40,097 nucleotides of DNA from Campylobacter novaezeelandiae. Its GTDB lineage: Bacteria > Campylobacterota > Campylobacteria > Campylobacterales > Campylobacteraceae. Positions 6,867-16,000 of this stretch are shown here, one piece after another. The position numbers and the translations under genes were made by a program. Within the stretch, counting starts at the first letter, position 1. Each line of letters opens with the position of its first letter. The stretch is from assembly GCF_004323845.1 (NCBI RefSeq), contig NZ_QPGR01000013.1, positions 1 through 40,097 of the forward strand, given 5' to 3'. The notes under the pieces were generated by a model that saw nothing but the letters and a program-made list of their open reading frames with translations, had not been told where the DNA came from and ran no database searches.

Positions 6867-9509
6867 TTAAGTCCTTACTATTCTTACATTGTTTGAAGCG
6901 ATGCAAAAATACGCAAAGGTTTCAGTGCCACTAAAACCACTTTGAGCTGTTCTAAACTTAAAAGGAGCATTAAAGCCTGTTACGTTTTGGCAATTATTTA
7001 TGGTAATAGTTCCACTTTTTCCAGCACCGCCCCAATTACTTATACCTATTTTAGTTCCTGCATTTGCAGTGAGTATAAAATGTTGAGCCTGTCTTAAATC
7101 TAAGTTGACACTTCCAACCGTTCCAAGATTTTTAATCCCACCACCATAATCCACATAAGATTTATTAGTTAAGTGATTATCATTAGTTGGATTGGTTGGA
7201 GCAGTTAATGCCTGATTAAAAGTATTTGTACCACTAAATACATTATTTTTATTTAAATTTGCTTTTGCGTTTAAAGCAGTATCTACATAGGTTTTATTAG
7301 TTAAATGATTATCATTAGTTGGATTTACTTTTACTAAAATAGGATTAGCAAAAGTTTTATTTCCATTTATCTCTTCATCACCATTTAAACTTACCTTTGT
7401 ATCTATAAGTGCTTCTAAAGTTTTAATAGCTATATCTAAAACTTTTTGCGTAACTAGCTTTTTATCTTTTTCATTTTGCTCTAATTCGTTGTTTTTATCC
7501 TCTAAGTTTTGCTTGGCTTCTTCAAGCTCTTTCTCAATTTCCTCTTTTTTGTTGATTAATTCACCGGCAATTTCTTTTTCAAGTTCAGCAATTTCTTTTT
7601 CAAGCTCTTCTTTTTTTTCTTCAAGTTCGCTTGTATCAGCAGGTGGTTCTTGACTTAAAGCTTTATCAATTTGATTTTTAATTTCCTCTAATTCCTCATT
7701 TTTTTGCTTTAACTCATCATTATTGTTTAAAGCTTCTTCAATTTGTTTTTTTATCTCTTCAAGCTCTTGTTCTTTATCTTTTATACCTTGCTCTATATTT
7801 GCAATTTCATCTTTAATTTCATCATCTTTGCCATTATCTTTCTCATTAAGTAAAGAAAGAAGATATTCAACATTAGCCTTAATCCCATTTATATCATAGA
7901 TTTTTGCTTGATTATCAATCTCGTCTATATACTTATCTTTTTTAGTTTCAAGCTCATTAAGTCCTTGTTCTTTTGTTTGGATTATTTCATTAAGGCTTTG
8001 CTCTTTTGCTTCATTTATTTTATTGAGTCCATTTTCTTTTGTGTTCTCAAGATCATTTAAAAAATCTTGCGTATTTTCACTTAAACTATGTAATTTCTCA
8101 TTAAAAATAAAATTAAATTCGTTTTTCTTTGTTTGATAATTTGCATTAAAAATATGATTTAAGTTGTCAATCATAACCTTAGAAGTATCTACAAGCGTAG
8201 TAAATTCTTTCTTTTGATTTTCAAAGATTTCTGTAACTTCATTTCTTTCATCACTTAAACCTTTGAGTATTTCCTCCATTTGCTTTATTGTTTCTTCGGA
8301 TAAAACTTTTAATTCTGTTTCGTAAATTAATTTATCATTACCAAGTTCTTTTTTGGCTACTTCAGCTAATCTTCCTAAATCTTCATTAGCTATCAAAGCT
8401 CTTTGGTTAAATCTATCATAACTTTGCTCAAAATGTATTTTATACCCTTCACATTTTGCTGTAAGTTCATCAAATTTAACTAAAGCTTCATTTTTTACTT
8501 CATTTAATTTTTTTAATATTTCATTTTGTTTATCATCTAAAGAAGTATAGATGCTTTCAGATTTTGATTTTAAATCTTGTTCTAAATTTTCTATTTTATT
8601 TTTAAAATCTTTTATAATTTGGGAATAAGATGTTATCTCATTTTCAAATTCTTTATATAAAGCTATAACTTCTCTTAAATCTTCTACATTTTGTTTGCTT
8701 TCTAAAAGCAACTCATAAGCATTAGCTATTTCTTTATATTTAATCCCAACATCAAATTTAATTTCTTCTAATTTTTTAACACTATCTATCATCTCTTGAT
8801 TTAATCTTTGGTTTTCAAAAAATATAGTGTTAATTTTATTTTTTATAATTTCACTTGCTTCACTTACTACTAATTTGGCTTCACTTGCTAAATCTTTTAC
8901 TTCTTTTTTAATGTTTATTAACTCAGGTTTTATTTCTTTTAATTCATCAACATTTAAATGTAAGCTATCTACAATTTCTAAAGCATGGTTAAGTTCGATT
9001 AAAATTTCATCTTTAATTTTTGTATTTAAATTAAAATATTCTTCTACAAAATCTTTATTTTGTTTGATTTCGCTAATATAACCATCTAAATTAAATTTTA
9101 TTTCTTCATATTTTTGTATATCTTTTTTTAGATTCTCAAACTCTTCTGCATTGTTTTCTAAAAAATCTTTAATGTTTTGTATTTCTTGTTTATTTAAAGA
9201 AAAATCTTCATATGCTTCTTTAATATAATTAAATTTTGTGCTTACATCGTTATATTTTTCATTTATTTTTAAATATTTATTATTGATATCATTATATTTG
9301 CTTAAAATATCATCATTTTTACTTGTGATATCATTTTTAAAATTTAAACATTCATTTTTTAAAGATTCGCAAGCTTGTTTCAAGCCTACAACTTCATCAA
9401 GTCTTGTATTATCTATTGCTTCTGAAATACTGCTTATTCTTGCTAAAACTTGATTTATAATTTCAAGTTTTTCTCTACCAGTTTTTAACTCATTTAAACT
9501 TGTTCCCAT
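6867..9509 (-). CDS. long tail fibre with coiled-coil shaft and tail-fibre repeat tip
   Basis: 880 residues. About residues 1-690 are nearly unbroken Glu/Lys/Asn-rich coiled coil, densest at 555-690. Two copies of a phage tail repeat follow (VNPTNDNHLTNKTYVD and TNPTNDNHLTNKSYVD, about 725-780). The C-terminal ~100 residues are Gly-rich and beta-like (GTVGSVNLDLRQAQHF ... IGISNWGGAGKSGTITI). The repeats are typical of tail fibres that form trimers. GAAGG precedes the ATG. The very long coil is unusual for a short-tailed phage and may reach through surface polysaccharide. Confidence 0.8.
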   Translation of the reverse strand: MGTSLNELKTGREKLEIINQVLARISSISEAIDNTRLDEVVGLKQACESLKNECLNFKNDITSKNDDILSKYNDINNKYLKINEKYNDVSTKFNYIKEAYEDFSLNKQEIQNIKDFLENNAEEFENLKKDIQKYEEIKFNLDGYISEIKQNKDFVEEYFNLNTKIKDEILIELNHALEIVDSLHLNVDELKEIKPELINIKKEVKDLASEAKLVVSEASEIIKNKINTIFFENQRLNQEMIDSVKKLEEIKFDVGIKYKEIANAYELLLESKQNVEDLREVIALYKEFENEITSYSQIIKDFKNKIENLEQDLKSKSESIYTSLDDKQNEILKKLNEVKNEALVKFDELTAKCEGYKIHFEQSYDRFNQRALIANEDLGRLAEVAKKELGNDKLIYETELKVLSEETIKQMEEILKGLSDERNEVTEIFENQKKEFTTLVDTSKVMIDNLNHIFNANYQTKKNEFNFIFNEKLHSLSENTQDFLNDLENTKENGLNKINEAKEQSLNEIIQTKEQGLNELETKKDKYIDEIDNQAKIYDINGIKANVEYLLSLLNEKDNGKDDEIKDEIANIEQGIKDKEQELEEIKKQIEEALNNNDELKQKNEELEEIKNQIDKALSQEPPADTSELEEKKEELEKEIAELEKEIAGELINKKEEIEKELEEAKQNLEDKNNELEQNEKDKKLVTQKVLDIAIKTLEALIDTKVSLNGDEEINGNKTFANPILVKVNPTNDNHLTNKTYVDTALNAKANLNKNNVFSGTNTFNQALTAPTNPTNDNHLTNKSYVDYGGGIKNLGTVGSVNLDLRQAQHFILTANAGTKIGISNWGGAGKSGTITINNCQNVTGFNAPFKFRTAQSGFSGTETFAYFCIASNNVRIVRT

Positions 9510-9511
9510 TT

Positions 9512-9709
9512 TTAACCTTCGTAATAATCACTATCTTTAATTCTCTTTTCACAAAAGAAAAGCAGATCATTTATAGCTAAAAGCCATTTCTTATCATCTA
9601 AATAAGATATAAAGTCAGCACTATTTATGCTTTGTATATAGTCTTCATAACTCAAAGCTCTATTAAATTTTTTTGTGAAATCAGAGTTACAACCATGTTC
9701 TTTCATCAT
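9512..9709 (-). CDS. small hypothetical protein of the head-tail region
   Basis: 65 residues from the ATG at 9709, chosen because AAGGAG lies five bases upstream; an ATG six codons earlier lacks one. It overlaps the end of the 134-residue gene and abuts the fibre gene. It contains YEDYIQSINSADFISYLDDKKWLLAI; no family recognised. It could be a small connector or fibre-attachment protein. Confidence 0.55.
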   Translation of the reverse strand: MMKEHGCNSDFTKKFNRALSYEDYIQSINSADFISYLDDKKWLLAINDLLFFCEKRIKDSDYYEG

Positions 9710-10091
9710 CAAGCTCCTTGCCATCATTAGCTATATACTCATGAATTATCTTGTCGCATAATGCTAAAAAGTCTTTTTCTTCACATCTTGTAATCAAATA
9801 ACAAACATAATTAATTACAGCAAAACTAAGTGTTTCATCTATCATTAGATGTTCTTTTTCATTGTCAAAATCAGGCTCATCAGGAATAATCAAAAAATGA
9901 TTGTTTCTAACTTGCCTAAAAACTTTTTCGCCTTGTTCTACATTTTTTAAAAGAACACTAGGCACACATTTTGATAAAATATAATAAAATGCTTCCATAA
10001 AATAGGCTTTTAAAACTTCATCATCTTCTATCATCTTATAAGAATTTTTCACTTTAGCGATAATGAGTTTTTTAGCCATAATACAAAGCAT
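9687..10091 (-). CDS. hypothetical protein after major capsid, possible head-tail connector
   Basis: 134 residues, helical and acidic at the C-terminus. The ATG overlaps the capsid gene stop (TAATG) and has AAAGG upstream. Its position directly after the major capsid gene and before small and fibre genes is typical of connector or head-completion proteins. No recognised motif confirms it. Confidence 0.5.
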   Translation of the reverse strand: MLCIMAKKLIIAKVKNSYKMIEDDEVLKAYFMEAFYYILSKCVPSVLLKNVEQGEKVFRQVRNNHFLIIPDEPDFDNEKEHLMIDETLSFAVINYVCYLITRCEEKDFLALCDKIIHEYIANDGKELDDERTWL

Positions 10092-11125
10092 TACGCACCT
10101 TTTGCTGCTTTTAAAATTGCTTTAGCCTTTACATTATTTCCACTAGTTAAACCAACGCCTATAGCAAAAGCATCAGCATTTCTTACTTCTAAAGTGCTTT
10201 GTGTGTAAAATCTTTTTGCTTTTGCAGTAATATCAGTTGGAACATCTTCAATCATAGTAGGAATATAAAGCCCATGTTTCATATATTCAAAATCCCCAGC
10301 AATTAAAACATCACCCAAACCATATTTAGGGCTTAATAATCTATGCATATGGAAATTTACCGTTCCAAAATCTGTTTCAAGGCTTACTACTTGTCCTGCT
10401 AGTTTTGTTTCATTGCCTAAAATTCTTGTAGCGAATTTATTGATAGCTCCTTTTAAGTCAGCTCCTAAAAAGACATCTTTAGGCGTAACTCCGCTATTCC
10501 AAATGGTTTGCAAAATTTGATTAAGTTTATCTTCTGTTAGTTCTGTTGCAGTTCCGCTCCAATCTTTTGATTCATCAAAAGCTAATACATTTCCACGCTT
10601 TCCATCAGCAAAGCTATCTTTTCCTTTAGCGATATAATGAAAAAGTCCAGCCATTTCTCCACTTGTTGCTTCTTGTGCTTGAACATAATCTTTAAAAACT
10701 GATTTTTTTACATCACTATCTCTGCCTAGACCAAATAAAGCATATTCCATATCCATTTTATGTTCTTTGGTTTTTTTGCCTATTTGATACTCCATTTCAT
10801 TGCCACCATATTGATTTGCTTTTAACAAAGCTTTTGATACCATGGCTTCGGTAATGAATATTTGAGTAGCATTTGTAGTTTTTTGGGCTGTGTTTTTTGT
10901 TTCACCTACAAATTTACTTAACTCTAAATTTGCATTCTTTTTTGGTTCTTCAAAAGTATCAGTAATCCAACTATGAGTTAAAGGATTTGTAACCTTTGAA
11001 GTGCCTATTTTATTTAAAATTGGTGTTTCAGTAGCTCCAATTTTAATAATCGTTTCATATATTGATTGTTTTAATTTAACATTTTCTGTTGCGGGTGCTG
11101 TATGCCCCATTGAAGGTAAAGCCAT
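10091..11125 (-). CDS. major capsid protein, SU10/DUF5309 family
   Basis: 344 residues. The N-terminal half fits the SU10-type (DUF5309) major capsid family: TPILNKIG.SKVTNPLTHSW, NATQIFITEAMVSKALL, YQIGKKTKEHKMDMEYALFG. The C-terminal half has LGADLKGAINKFATR and FGTVNFHMHRLLS, then LGDVLIAGDFEYMKHGLY. These proteins adopt the HK97 capsid fold and are known from short-tailed phages of the SU10/phiEco32 kind. AAGGAG precedes the ATG. The gene is unusually far (about 7.5 kb) from the scaffold-like gene and is separated from the other head genes by an oppositely transcribed cassette. Confidence 0.8.
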   Translation of the reverse strand: MALPSMGHTAPATENVKLKQSIYETIIKIGATETPILNKIGTSKVTNPLTHSWITDTFEEPKKNANLELSKFVGETKNTAQKTTNATQIFITEAMVSKALLKANQYGGNEMEYQIGKKTKEHKMDMEYALFGLGRDSDVKKSVFKDYVQAQEATSGEMAGLFHYIAKGKDSFADGKRGNVLAFDESKDWSGTATELTEDKLNQILQTIWNSGVTPKDVFLGADLKGAINKFATRILGNETKLAGQVVSLETDFGTVNFHMHRLLSPKYGLGDVLIAGDFEYMKHGLYIPTMIEDVPTDITAKAKRFYTQSTLEVRNADAFAIGVGLTSGNNVKAKAILKAAKGA

Positions 11126-11170
11126 TTTTGAATTCTCCTTAGTTTAGTTTTAAGGATTTTTCCAAAAATG

Positions 11171-11187
11171 ACTATTTCAAAAATAGT
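11171..11187 (-). terminator. intrinsic terminator after rha-type gene
   Basis: ACTATTT (11171-11177) pairs with AAATAGT (11181-11187) around a 3-nt loop. On the minus strand the stem is followed by CATTTTTGG. It would end the Rha-type transcript before the capsid gene, or partly attenuate read-through into it. Confidence 0.5.
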
Positions 11188-11202
11188 GTGTTTTGAAACA
11201 AA

Positions 11203-11871
11203 TTAGATATTTACACTTTTATAAAGTTCTAAACATTCTAAGAAATCATTTTGCATTCTTAAAAGTAGTTTATTCTCTTTGTTTTCATCATCTTTTAAAT
11301 CTTTTAACATTTTTTCTAGCTTTAAGGCATAATTTTTAAAAGTTTTAAAATCAAAGGCATATAAGCCATTTTTAGCCAATATACAATTTAATTTATCTTT
11401 AAAATTGTTTTTACTTTGTTCTAAATCATACTTTAAAGCTTTAATCTCATTCTCATATTTTTGCTTTTGCTGTGCTAATTGTGATTTGTAACCTAAGCTT
11501 TGTCTAAAAGCTAACTTATCGTGCTTCTCATATTCAATATTTCTTAGTCTTTTTTCCATTTCATTGAAAGCTTTGATAAACTCGATTTTCCATTTATAAG
11601 CTTTCTCTCCTGTAAAACCCATCACTAAAAGAGAAAAAGCGTCGCGAGTGATTTTGTAGCACTTTCTTTCTTCGCCTTTACTATCCAAATATCTAACCGA
11701 CGCAAAATTGCGTCCGTTAAATTCGTCTTGCGGCATTAACTCGATTTTTCGTATAATATCACTATGTCTTTTTTCAAAGACGTTAGCTATTGCTAAAGAG
11801 GTAGTCGTTACTTGGTCGTTGGCTACCTCTAACCCTATATTTACTCCATTAATTGCAACTAAATTTTTCAT
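11203..11871 (-). CDS. Rha family phage regulatory protein
   Basis: 222 residues. The N-terminal ~110 residues carry the Rha domain: VTTTSLAIANVFEKRHSDII, FNGRNFASVRYLDSKGEER and YKITRDAFSLLVMGFTGEKA. The C-terminus begins with a module (GYKSQLAQQK.KYENEIKALKYDLE) also found in the proteins at 32342 and 37305. Rha proteins are phage antirepressor-like regulators. Here the gene is divergent from a Cro-like gene with shared operators, inside the late region, so it probably belongs to an inserted regulatory cassette and not the main immunity switch. Confidence 0.8.
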   Translation of the reverse strand: MKNLVAINGVNIGLEVANDQVTTTSLAIANVFEKRHSDIIRKIELMPQDEFNGRNFASVRYLDSKGEERKCYKITRDAFSLLVMGFTGEKAYKWKIEFIKAFNEMEKRLRNIEYEKHDKLAFRQSLGYKSQLAQQKQKYENEIKALKYDLEQSKNNFKDKLNCILAKNGLYAFDFKTFKNYALKLEKMLKDLKDDENKENKLLLRMQNDFLECLELYKSVNI

Positions 11872-11898
11872 TATTTTCCTTTTTTTGATTTATTTTTA

Positions 11899-12006
11899 GT
11901 TATTTACTAAAAACTTAATATAATTATATAGTATTATACTAAAAAAGTCAAGTATAATTTATGTTATTTACTAAAAATATGTTATTATTTTTATATAAAT
12001 AACATA
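11899..12006. promoter_or_regulatory. divergent promoters and operators between rha-type and Cro-like genes
   Basis: A 15-bp direct repeat GTTATTTACTAAAAA lies at 11899-11913 and 11963-11977. The palindrome AGTATTATACT is at 11930-11940, and TATGTTATT / AATAACATA (9-bp perfect arms, 11998 right arm) at 11978-12006. A minus TATAAT (11938-11933) faces the rha-type gene; a plus TATAAT (11953-11958) faces the Cro-like gene. The repeats flank both -10 boxes, as expected of repressor operators. Confidence 0.6.
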
Positions 12007-12017
12007 AAAGGCATTAA

Positions 12018-12233
12018 ATGACGAGATTAGAATTTGATAAAAAAATTAAACAATTAGGTTTAACAAGAAAAACATTTGCAGATATAGCAAAAGTAAGCTA
12101 TAGTGGAATTTCTACAAATTGGAAGGATGATAAAGAAATTCCCGCTTGGGTTGAACCTTTTTTATATTACTACGAAAAAGGTTTAGCTTTAGATGAGTTA
12201 TTGAAAATATTAGAAAGGTATAAAAAAGATTAA
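12018..12233 (+). CDS. Cro-like helix-turn-helix regulator
   Basis: 71 residues, matching small epsilonproteobacterial HTH proteins: LGLTRKTFADIAKVSYSGISTNW resembles a helix-turn-helix at about 13-35, followed by IPAWVEPFLYYYEKG. AAAGG precedes the ATG by 8-9 bases. It is divergent from the rha-type gene, and the palindromes around both promoters are probable binding sites. It likely represses its own promoter and that of the neighbour. Confidence 0.7.
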   Translation: MTRLEFDKKIKQLGLTRKTFADIAKVSYSGISTNWKDDKEIPAWVEPFLYYYEKGLALDELLKILERYKKD

Positions 12234-12319
12234 AAACATCATTAATACAGCTTGGAATATTTTTTGCTTGATAATATTTGATTAATTTTATATATGTTAT
12301 AATAAAAAAAAAGGGGATA

Positions 12320-12502
12320 ATGAAAATGACAAAGATACAAGCTTTCGTTGATGGTTTTATAGGTAAGCCAATTAAAAACGAATATTTTAATTTATGGGAT
12401 TTAAACACTATTGTGAGAGAAAAACAAGAAAAATTATATCAAGACAATATCAATTTTAGAAAGAAACAAATTGAAAAAATTACAAAAACAAGAAAAGTCT
12501 AA
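12320..12502 (+). CDS. small hypothetical protein of the regulatory cassette
   Basis: 60 residues from the ATG at 12320, preceded by AAGGGG and a TATAAT at 12298-12303; an upstream ATG in frame lacks these signals. The C-terminus is basic and helical (EKLYQDNINFRKKQIEK). It overlaps the next frame by 32 bp with a +1 shift near an A6 run (12473-12478), so the two may once have been, or may still be expressed as, one protein. Confidence 0.5.
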   Translation: MKMTKIQAFVDGFIGKPIKNEYFNLWDLNTIVREKQEKLYQDNINFRKKQIEKITKTRKV

Positions 12503-12920
12503 TTCTGTAAAAAAGGAAAATAAAAACAAAGAAATTCCATCGCAAACTTTTAATACTCAACTTAATTTTCTTATGGAAAATGAGCTTAATGCCATAGGAA
12601 AGTTACCATCTCCAGATTTACAAAATAGAGCAATGACTGTTATAGAAAAATCTTTAGAATATAAAAAAGATAATGACAATAAAATATTAGATTTAGAAAA
12701 TAAAAACTTAGAAATCAAGAAAAAAGATATGCAGTCTTATCATTTTTGGAATGGTTTTGGAATGATATCTTTTTTAATTATAACTTGTCTTTTTGAAGGT
12801 GCTGGAGTATATCTTATTACTAATGGGTATGATACAGGTTCCTATTTTTCTTTTGCAATTGGAATATTACCGTTTTTACCTAAAATTATTGATTCTATAA
12901 AAAAGAAACCTAAAAATTAA
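12471..12920 (+). CDS. DUF2335-like membrane protein
   Basis: 149 residues if it starts at TTG 12471; no ribosome binding site is evident, so the true start is uncertain. It resembles DUF2335: LPSPDLQNRAMTVIEKSLEY, a charged coil, then two membrane segments (FWNGFGMISFLIITCLFEGAGVYLI at about 93-117 and SYFSFAIGILPFLPKII). The family has no known biochemical role. With the HTH and rha-type genes it forms a plus-strand insertion within leftward late genes, so it may be expressed in the lysogen, perhaps as an exclusion or membrane-modifying factor (inference). Confidence 0.55.
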   Translation: MKKLQKQEKSNSVKKENKNKEIPSQTFNTQLNFLMENELNAIGKLPSPDLQNRAMTVIEKSLEYKKDNDNKILDLENKNLEIKKKDMQSYHFWNGFGMISFLIITCLFEGAGVYLITNGYDTGSYFSFAIGILPFLPKIIDSIKKKPKN

Positions 12921-12959
12921 TAAAACAAACTTTTTTAAAAAATCCCGTTAATTTTATGC

Positions 12960-13040
12960 TACAATTAATAAAATAGTTAAAAGGGAGATAATCATCCCTT
13001 TTGTAAAATCACTAGTGTATGCTGTCTTAGTGATTTTCTA
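12960..13040 (+). ncRNA. candidate small RNA or double terminator
   Basis: TACAAT (12960-12965) preceded by TGC resembles an extended -10. Just downstream are two perfect stem-loops: AAAAGGGA/TCCCTTTT (12979-12986/12995-13002) and AAAATCACTA/TAGTGATTTT (13005-13014/13028-13037), the latter followed by a T-rich tract. This could be a transcript of about 65 nt with a terminator, or two stacked terminators separating convergent genes (DUF2335-like and the 1227-residue protein). Confidence 0.35.
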
Positions 13041-16000
13041 TTTCTTTTCAAAAGCAGTTACTATCCACTGATTTCCCACGCTTTTATTAAATCCTTTATT
13101 AACCCCTAAAATATAATCTTTGAAAACTATATTGAAAGATTTTTCTCTATTTTCTCGTTGTATTATATCTCCTTTCTCAACAATCTCAGGTATTATATTT
13201 AAATCTAAATCAGGATGCTTATCGATAATATGAGATAAACCATAGCCTTTATGTTTTATCTTATCTGTTACCTCTCCCCAAACCAAATCAATATCCCCTA
13301 AATCTTTTCTATGAAAAGCACCTGCTACCTGTCCTTGTTTTTCAATGAGTAGTTTTTTTATAGCCCTTGCTCCATCGTGATAATATTCTGCATAATTTTC
13401 GCCAAATTCTTTTAAAGGTTGTATGTTTAATTCTTGTTCGATTTTACCCCTTAAAGCACTTGGAATATCTTTTTTTACACCTTTATTTGTGCTTTCTTTG
13501 GCATTGATTATCATCTGTCTAGTTAAGTTGTATTCAACAGTATTTAAATTCATATTATCTAAAAAATCAAAATTATAATCTTTATTCTCTTTTAGAAAAT
13601 TATCATATCTTTTTAGAATATCTTCACTAGCCTTTTTATCATTTTGTATTTTTTCATCAAGTCTTTGTTTTACGCTTTTTTTATTCTTTTTCTTTACTTC
13701 TTTATTCTTAATGTTCTCTTTTATATCATCCATTAAGTTTGTTTTAGGTTTAGCTTGGATAGAATTTTCATTAGAGAACGACACTTGTTTTGTCTCTGAA
13801 GATGCCCTAGATGTCGGTAAGGCTCTCGCATTATTATAATATACTACTTCAGCATTTTTCATTTTATTTTTTATATTATTTTGTTTCTTTGGTGAATTGC
13901 TAATTATAGTCAAGTGCGTTTCATAGTCTTTACCTATACTTGTAAAATAAGTTTGATTATCTATATTTTTAATAAAAATAAAATCATCTTTATCTTTTAA
14001 GATTGCCTGTGGGCTTTCTAAAGTTTCTTTGATATGTGGTATGTATTTAATTCTATCTTTTTCAATTAGCTTTAGTAAACTTCCTTTTGTAAGTTTTATT
14101 TCTCTATCTTTTAAAGCTATCTTTGCTTCTTTTGGTATATTAGGGATATATTCATCGTCGATATTTTTAAGATTGAAAGTTTTCATCCATTCATTTCTAA
14201 CATCTTTATTTATAGTATACTCTTTGCCATTTTTGCCTATAAATCTTAAAGAATTGTCTTTAGGATCAGCTTTATCCATGAAGAAGTTGTCGCCTTTGAT
14301 TAAATCTTTAACTTTTGAGTTAAATTCTTTTCTAGCTTCTTGTGCTTCTTCTTTGAGTGTTTTATCTTTAATACTTTCTATAAATTCTTTAGCCGATCTA
14401 TCAAAATCTTTTAAATTATTTATATTGCTAAACCCCCTTCGCATTTGTATTCTTGTTCCAGCTCTTTTGCCAACTTCCCATAATCTCATAAAATAAAAAG
14501 CTATATAATCAGTGAAATTATTAACAAGCATTGTTTTAGCTCTTTCTATGAAATTTGTACTTATTCCATGTCCTAGTTCTTTTGCTTTTGAATTTAAAAT
14601 ACCATCTATTACAGTTTCAAAGTTAGCACGTAAATCACCTATTGTTTTTAAAACTTCAATCTTCTCTTGTCCTGATTTGCTTTTTGGTTTAAAGTTTTCA
14701 AAATTATCCATGACCGCTTTATAATTTACTGCAAATTTGGGATTATTGGCATCTCCTATATTTACTTTATTTTTTTCTAAAGCTCTAGTTATTATTTGAT
14801 TATCTAAAACTTTAATCTCATCATCATTAAGTCCTTTTGTTATAGCTTCATAATTCTTTTTTGGATTAGTTTCATTAAGTATTTTATCTATATCTTTTGA
14901 TATCTCTTTTTCACTTCCTTCTAGTTTTTTTCCTAATTTACTTTTATCATATACTTTAAAATCTGCATAATCTTTTCTAATCTTGGTTAAAATCTCTTTT
15001 GCTTCTTGGGGATTATCAGCACTTTTTACTATATTTTCTAAAAATGCGTCTTTTAAGCTATTTAAAAAATCTTTATAGTTGTAACTTGAGCTTTCTTTTA
15101 TTTTATTGCCTATAGCATCAATTCTATCGTAAATCTCTTTAACGCTTTTACCATCTAATGCACCGCTTTTTGCTTCATGAATAAAATTTTTTATCATAGC
15201 TGGTGTGCTTTCACTATAAACACTTGAGTTTAAAACTATATCATCTATGGTTTGCTTATCTACTTTTACACCATTTGGATTAAGTTCATCTAGTTTATCA
15301 AGTCCTTTTCCAAATTCATCATAAGCTCTTTTTGCTCTAGCATCTCTTAAAGCATAAAGCTCATCAGCCTTAGAAGCATTATTTAAATTTAACTCTTTTA
15401 ATATAGCCTCATCTTGTAAGTGTAAAGAGTTTGCAACCTTATTTGCCATTTTAGGGTCATTTGCTAAAATACTTCTTGCCATATTAGCTAAATCATCATT
15501 CATAAAAGAAAGATTAATAAGATCTTGTTGATTCAGTGCCGCTTCTTTTGAGCCTATATTTTTACTAATATTATTTAGTGAATTAGTTACGTTGTCTGCT
15601 ATATTTTTTACAAAACCATTTTTTGCAGTATTTGAGAAATCTTTTATTTTGCTTGCCACTCCATCAACTAATGCATTTCCTTGATTAACTTCTAAAGGCA
15701 TAGCTCTTGATTTTTGCAATATATCATCATAATTTCTATTTCCGCTTTCTATTAGCTCTCTTGCATAAGCTTTTGAAGTTTCGCTACCTTGTGAAGCTAA
15801 ATCATTTAAAATACTAGGGCTTATTTTTCTAAGCTTATCCCCTATATTTTCTTTTAAATTACCACCTTTTACAGCCATGCCATCTATCATATCTTTACCG
15901 GCTTGTGTTCCTGTTTTTGCCATATTATAGGTATTTTTTAAAGCTCTTGCTCCTTTGGCAACTCCTGCAAAAGCTGCATCTCCTATTAAAGAAAGTCCTG

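Noticed and set aside
11171..11187. Operator related to the 31.9-kb palindromes
   Set aside because: It resembles ACTATTTT...AAAATAGT, but its position after a stop and the T-run fit a terminator better.
14029..14724. Plus-strand frames opposite the giant gene
   Set aside because: Hydrophobic, Ser/Phe-rich translations typical of the reverse strand of Lys/Glu-rich coding DNA.
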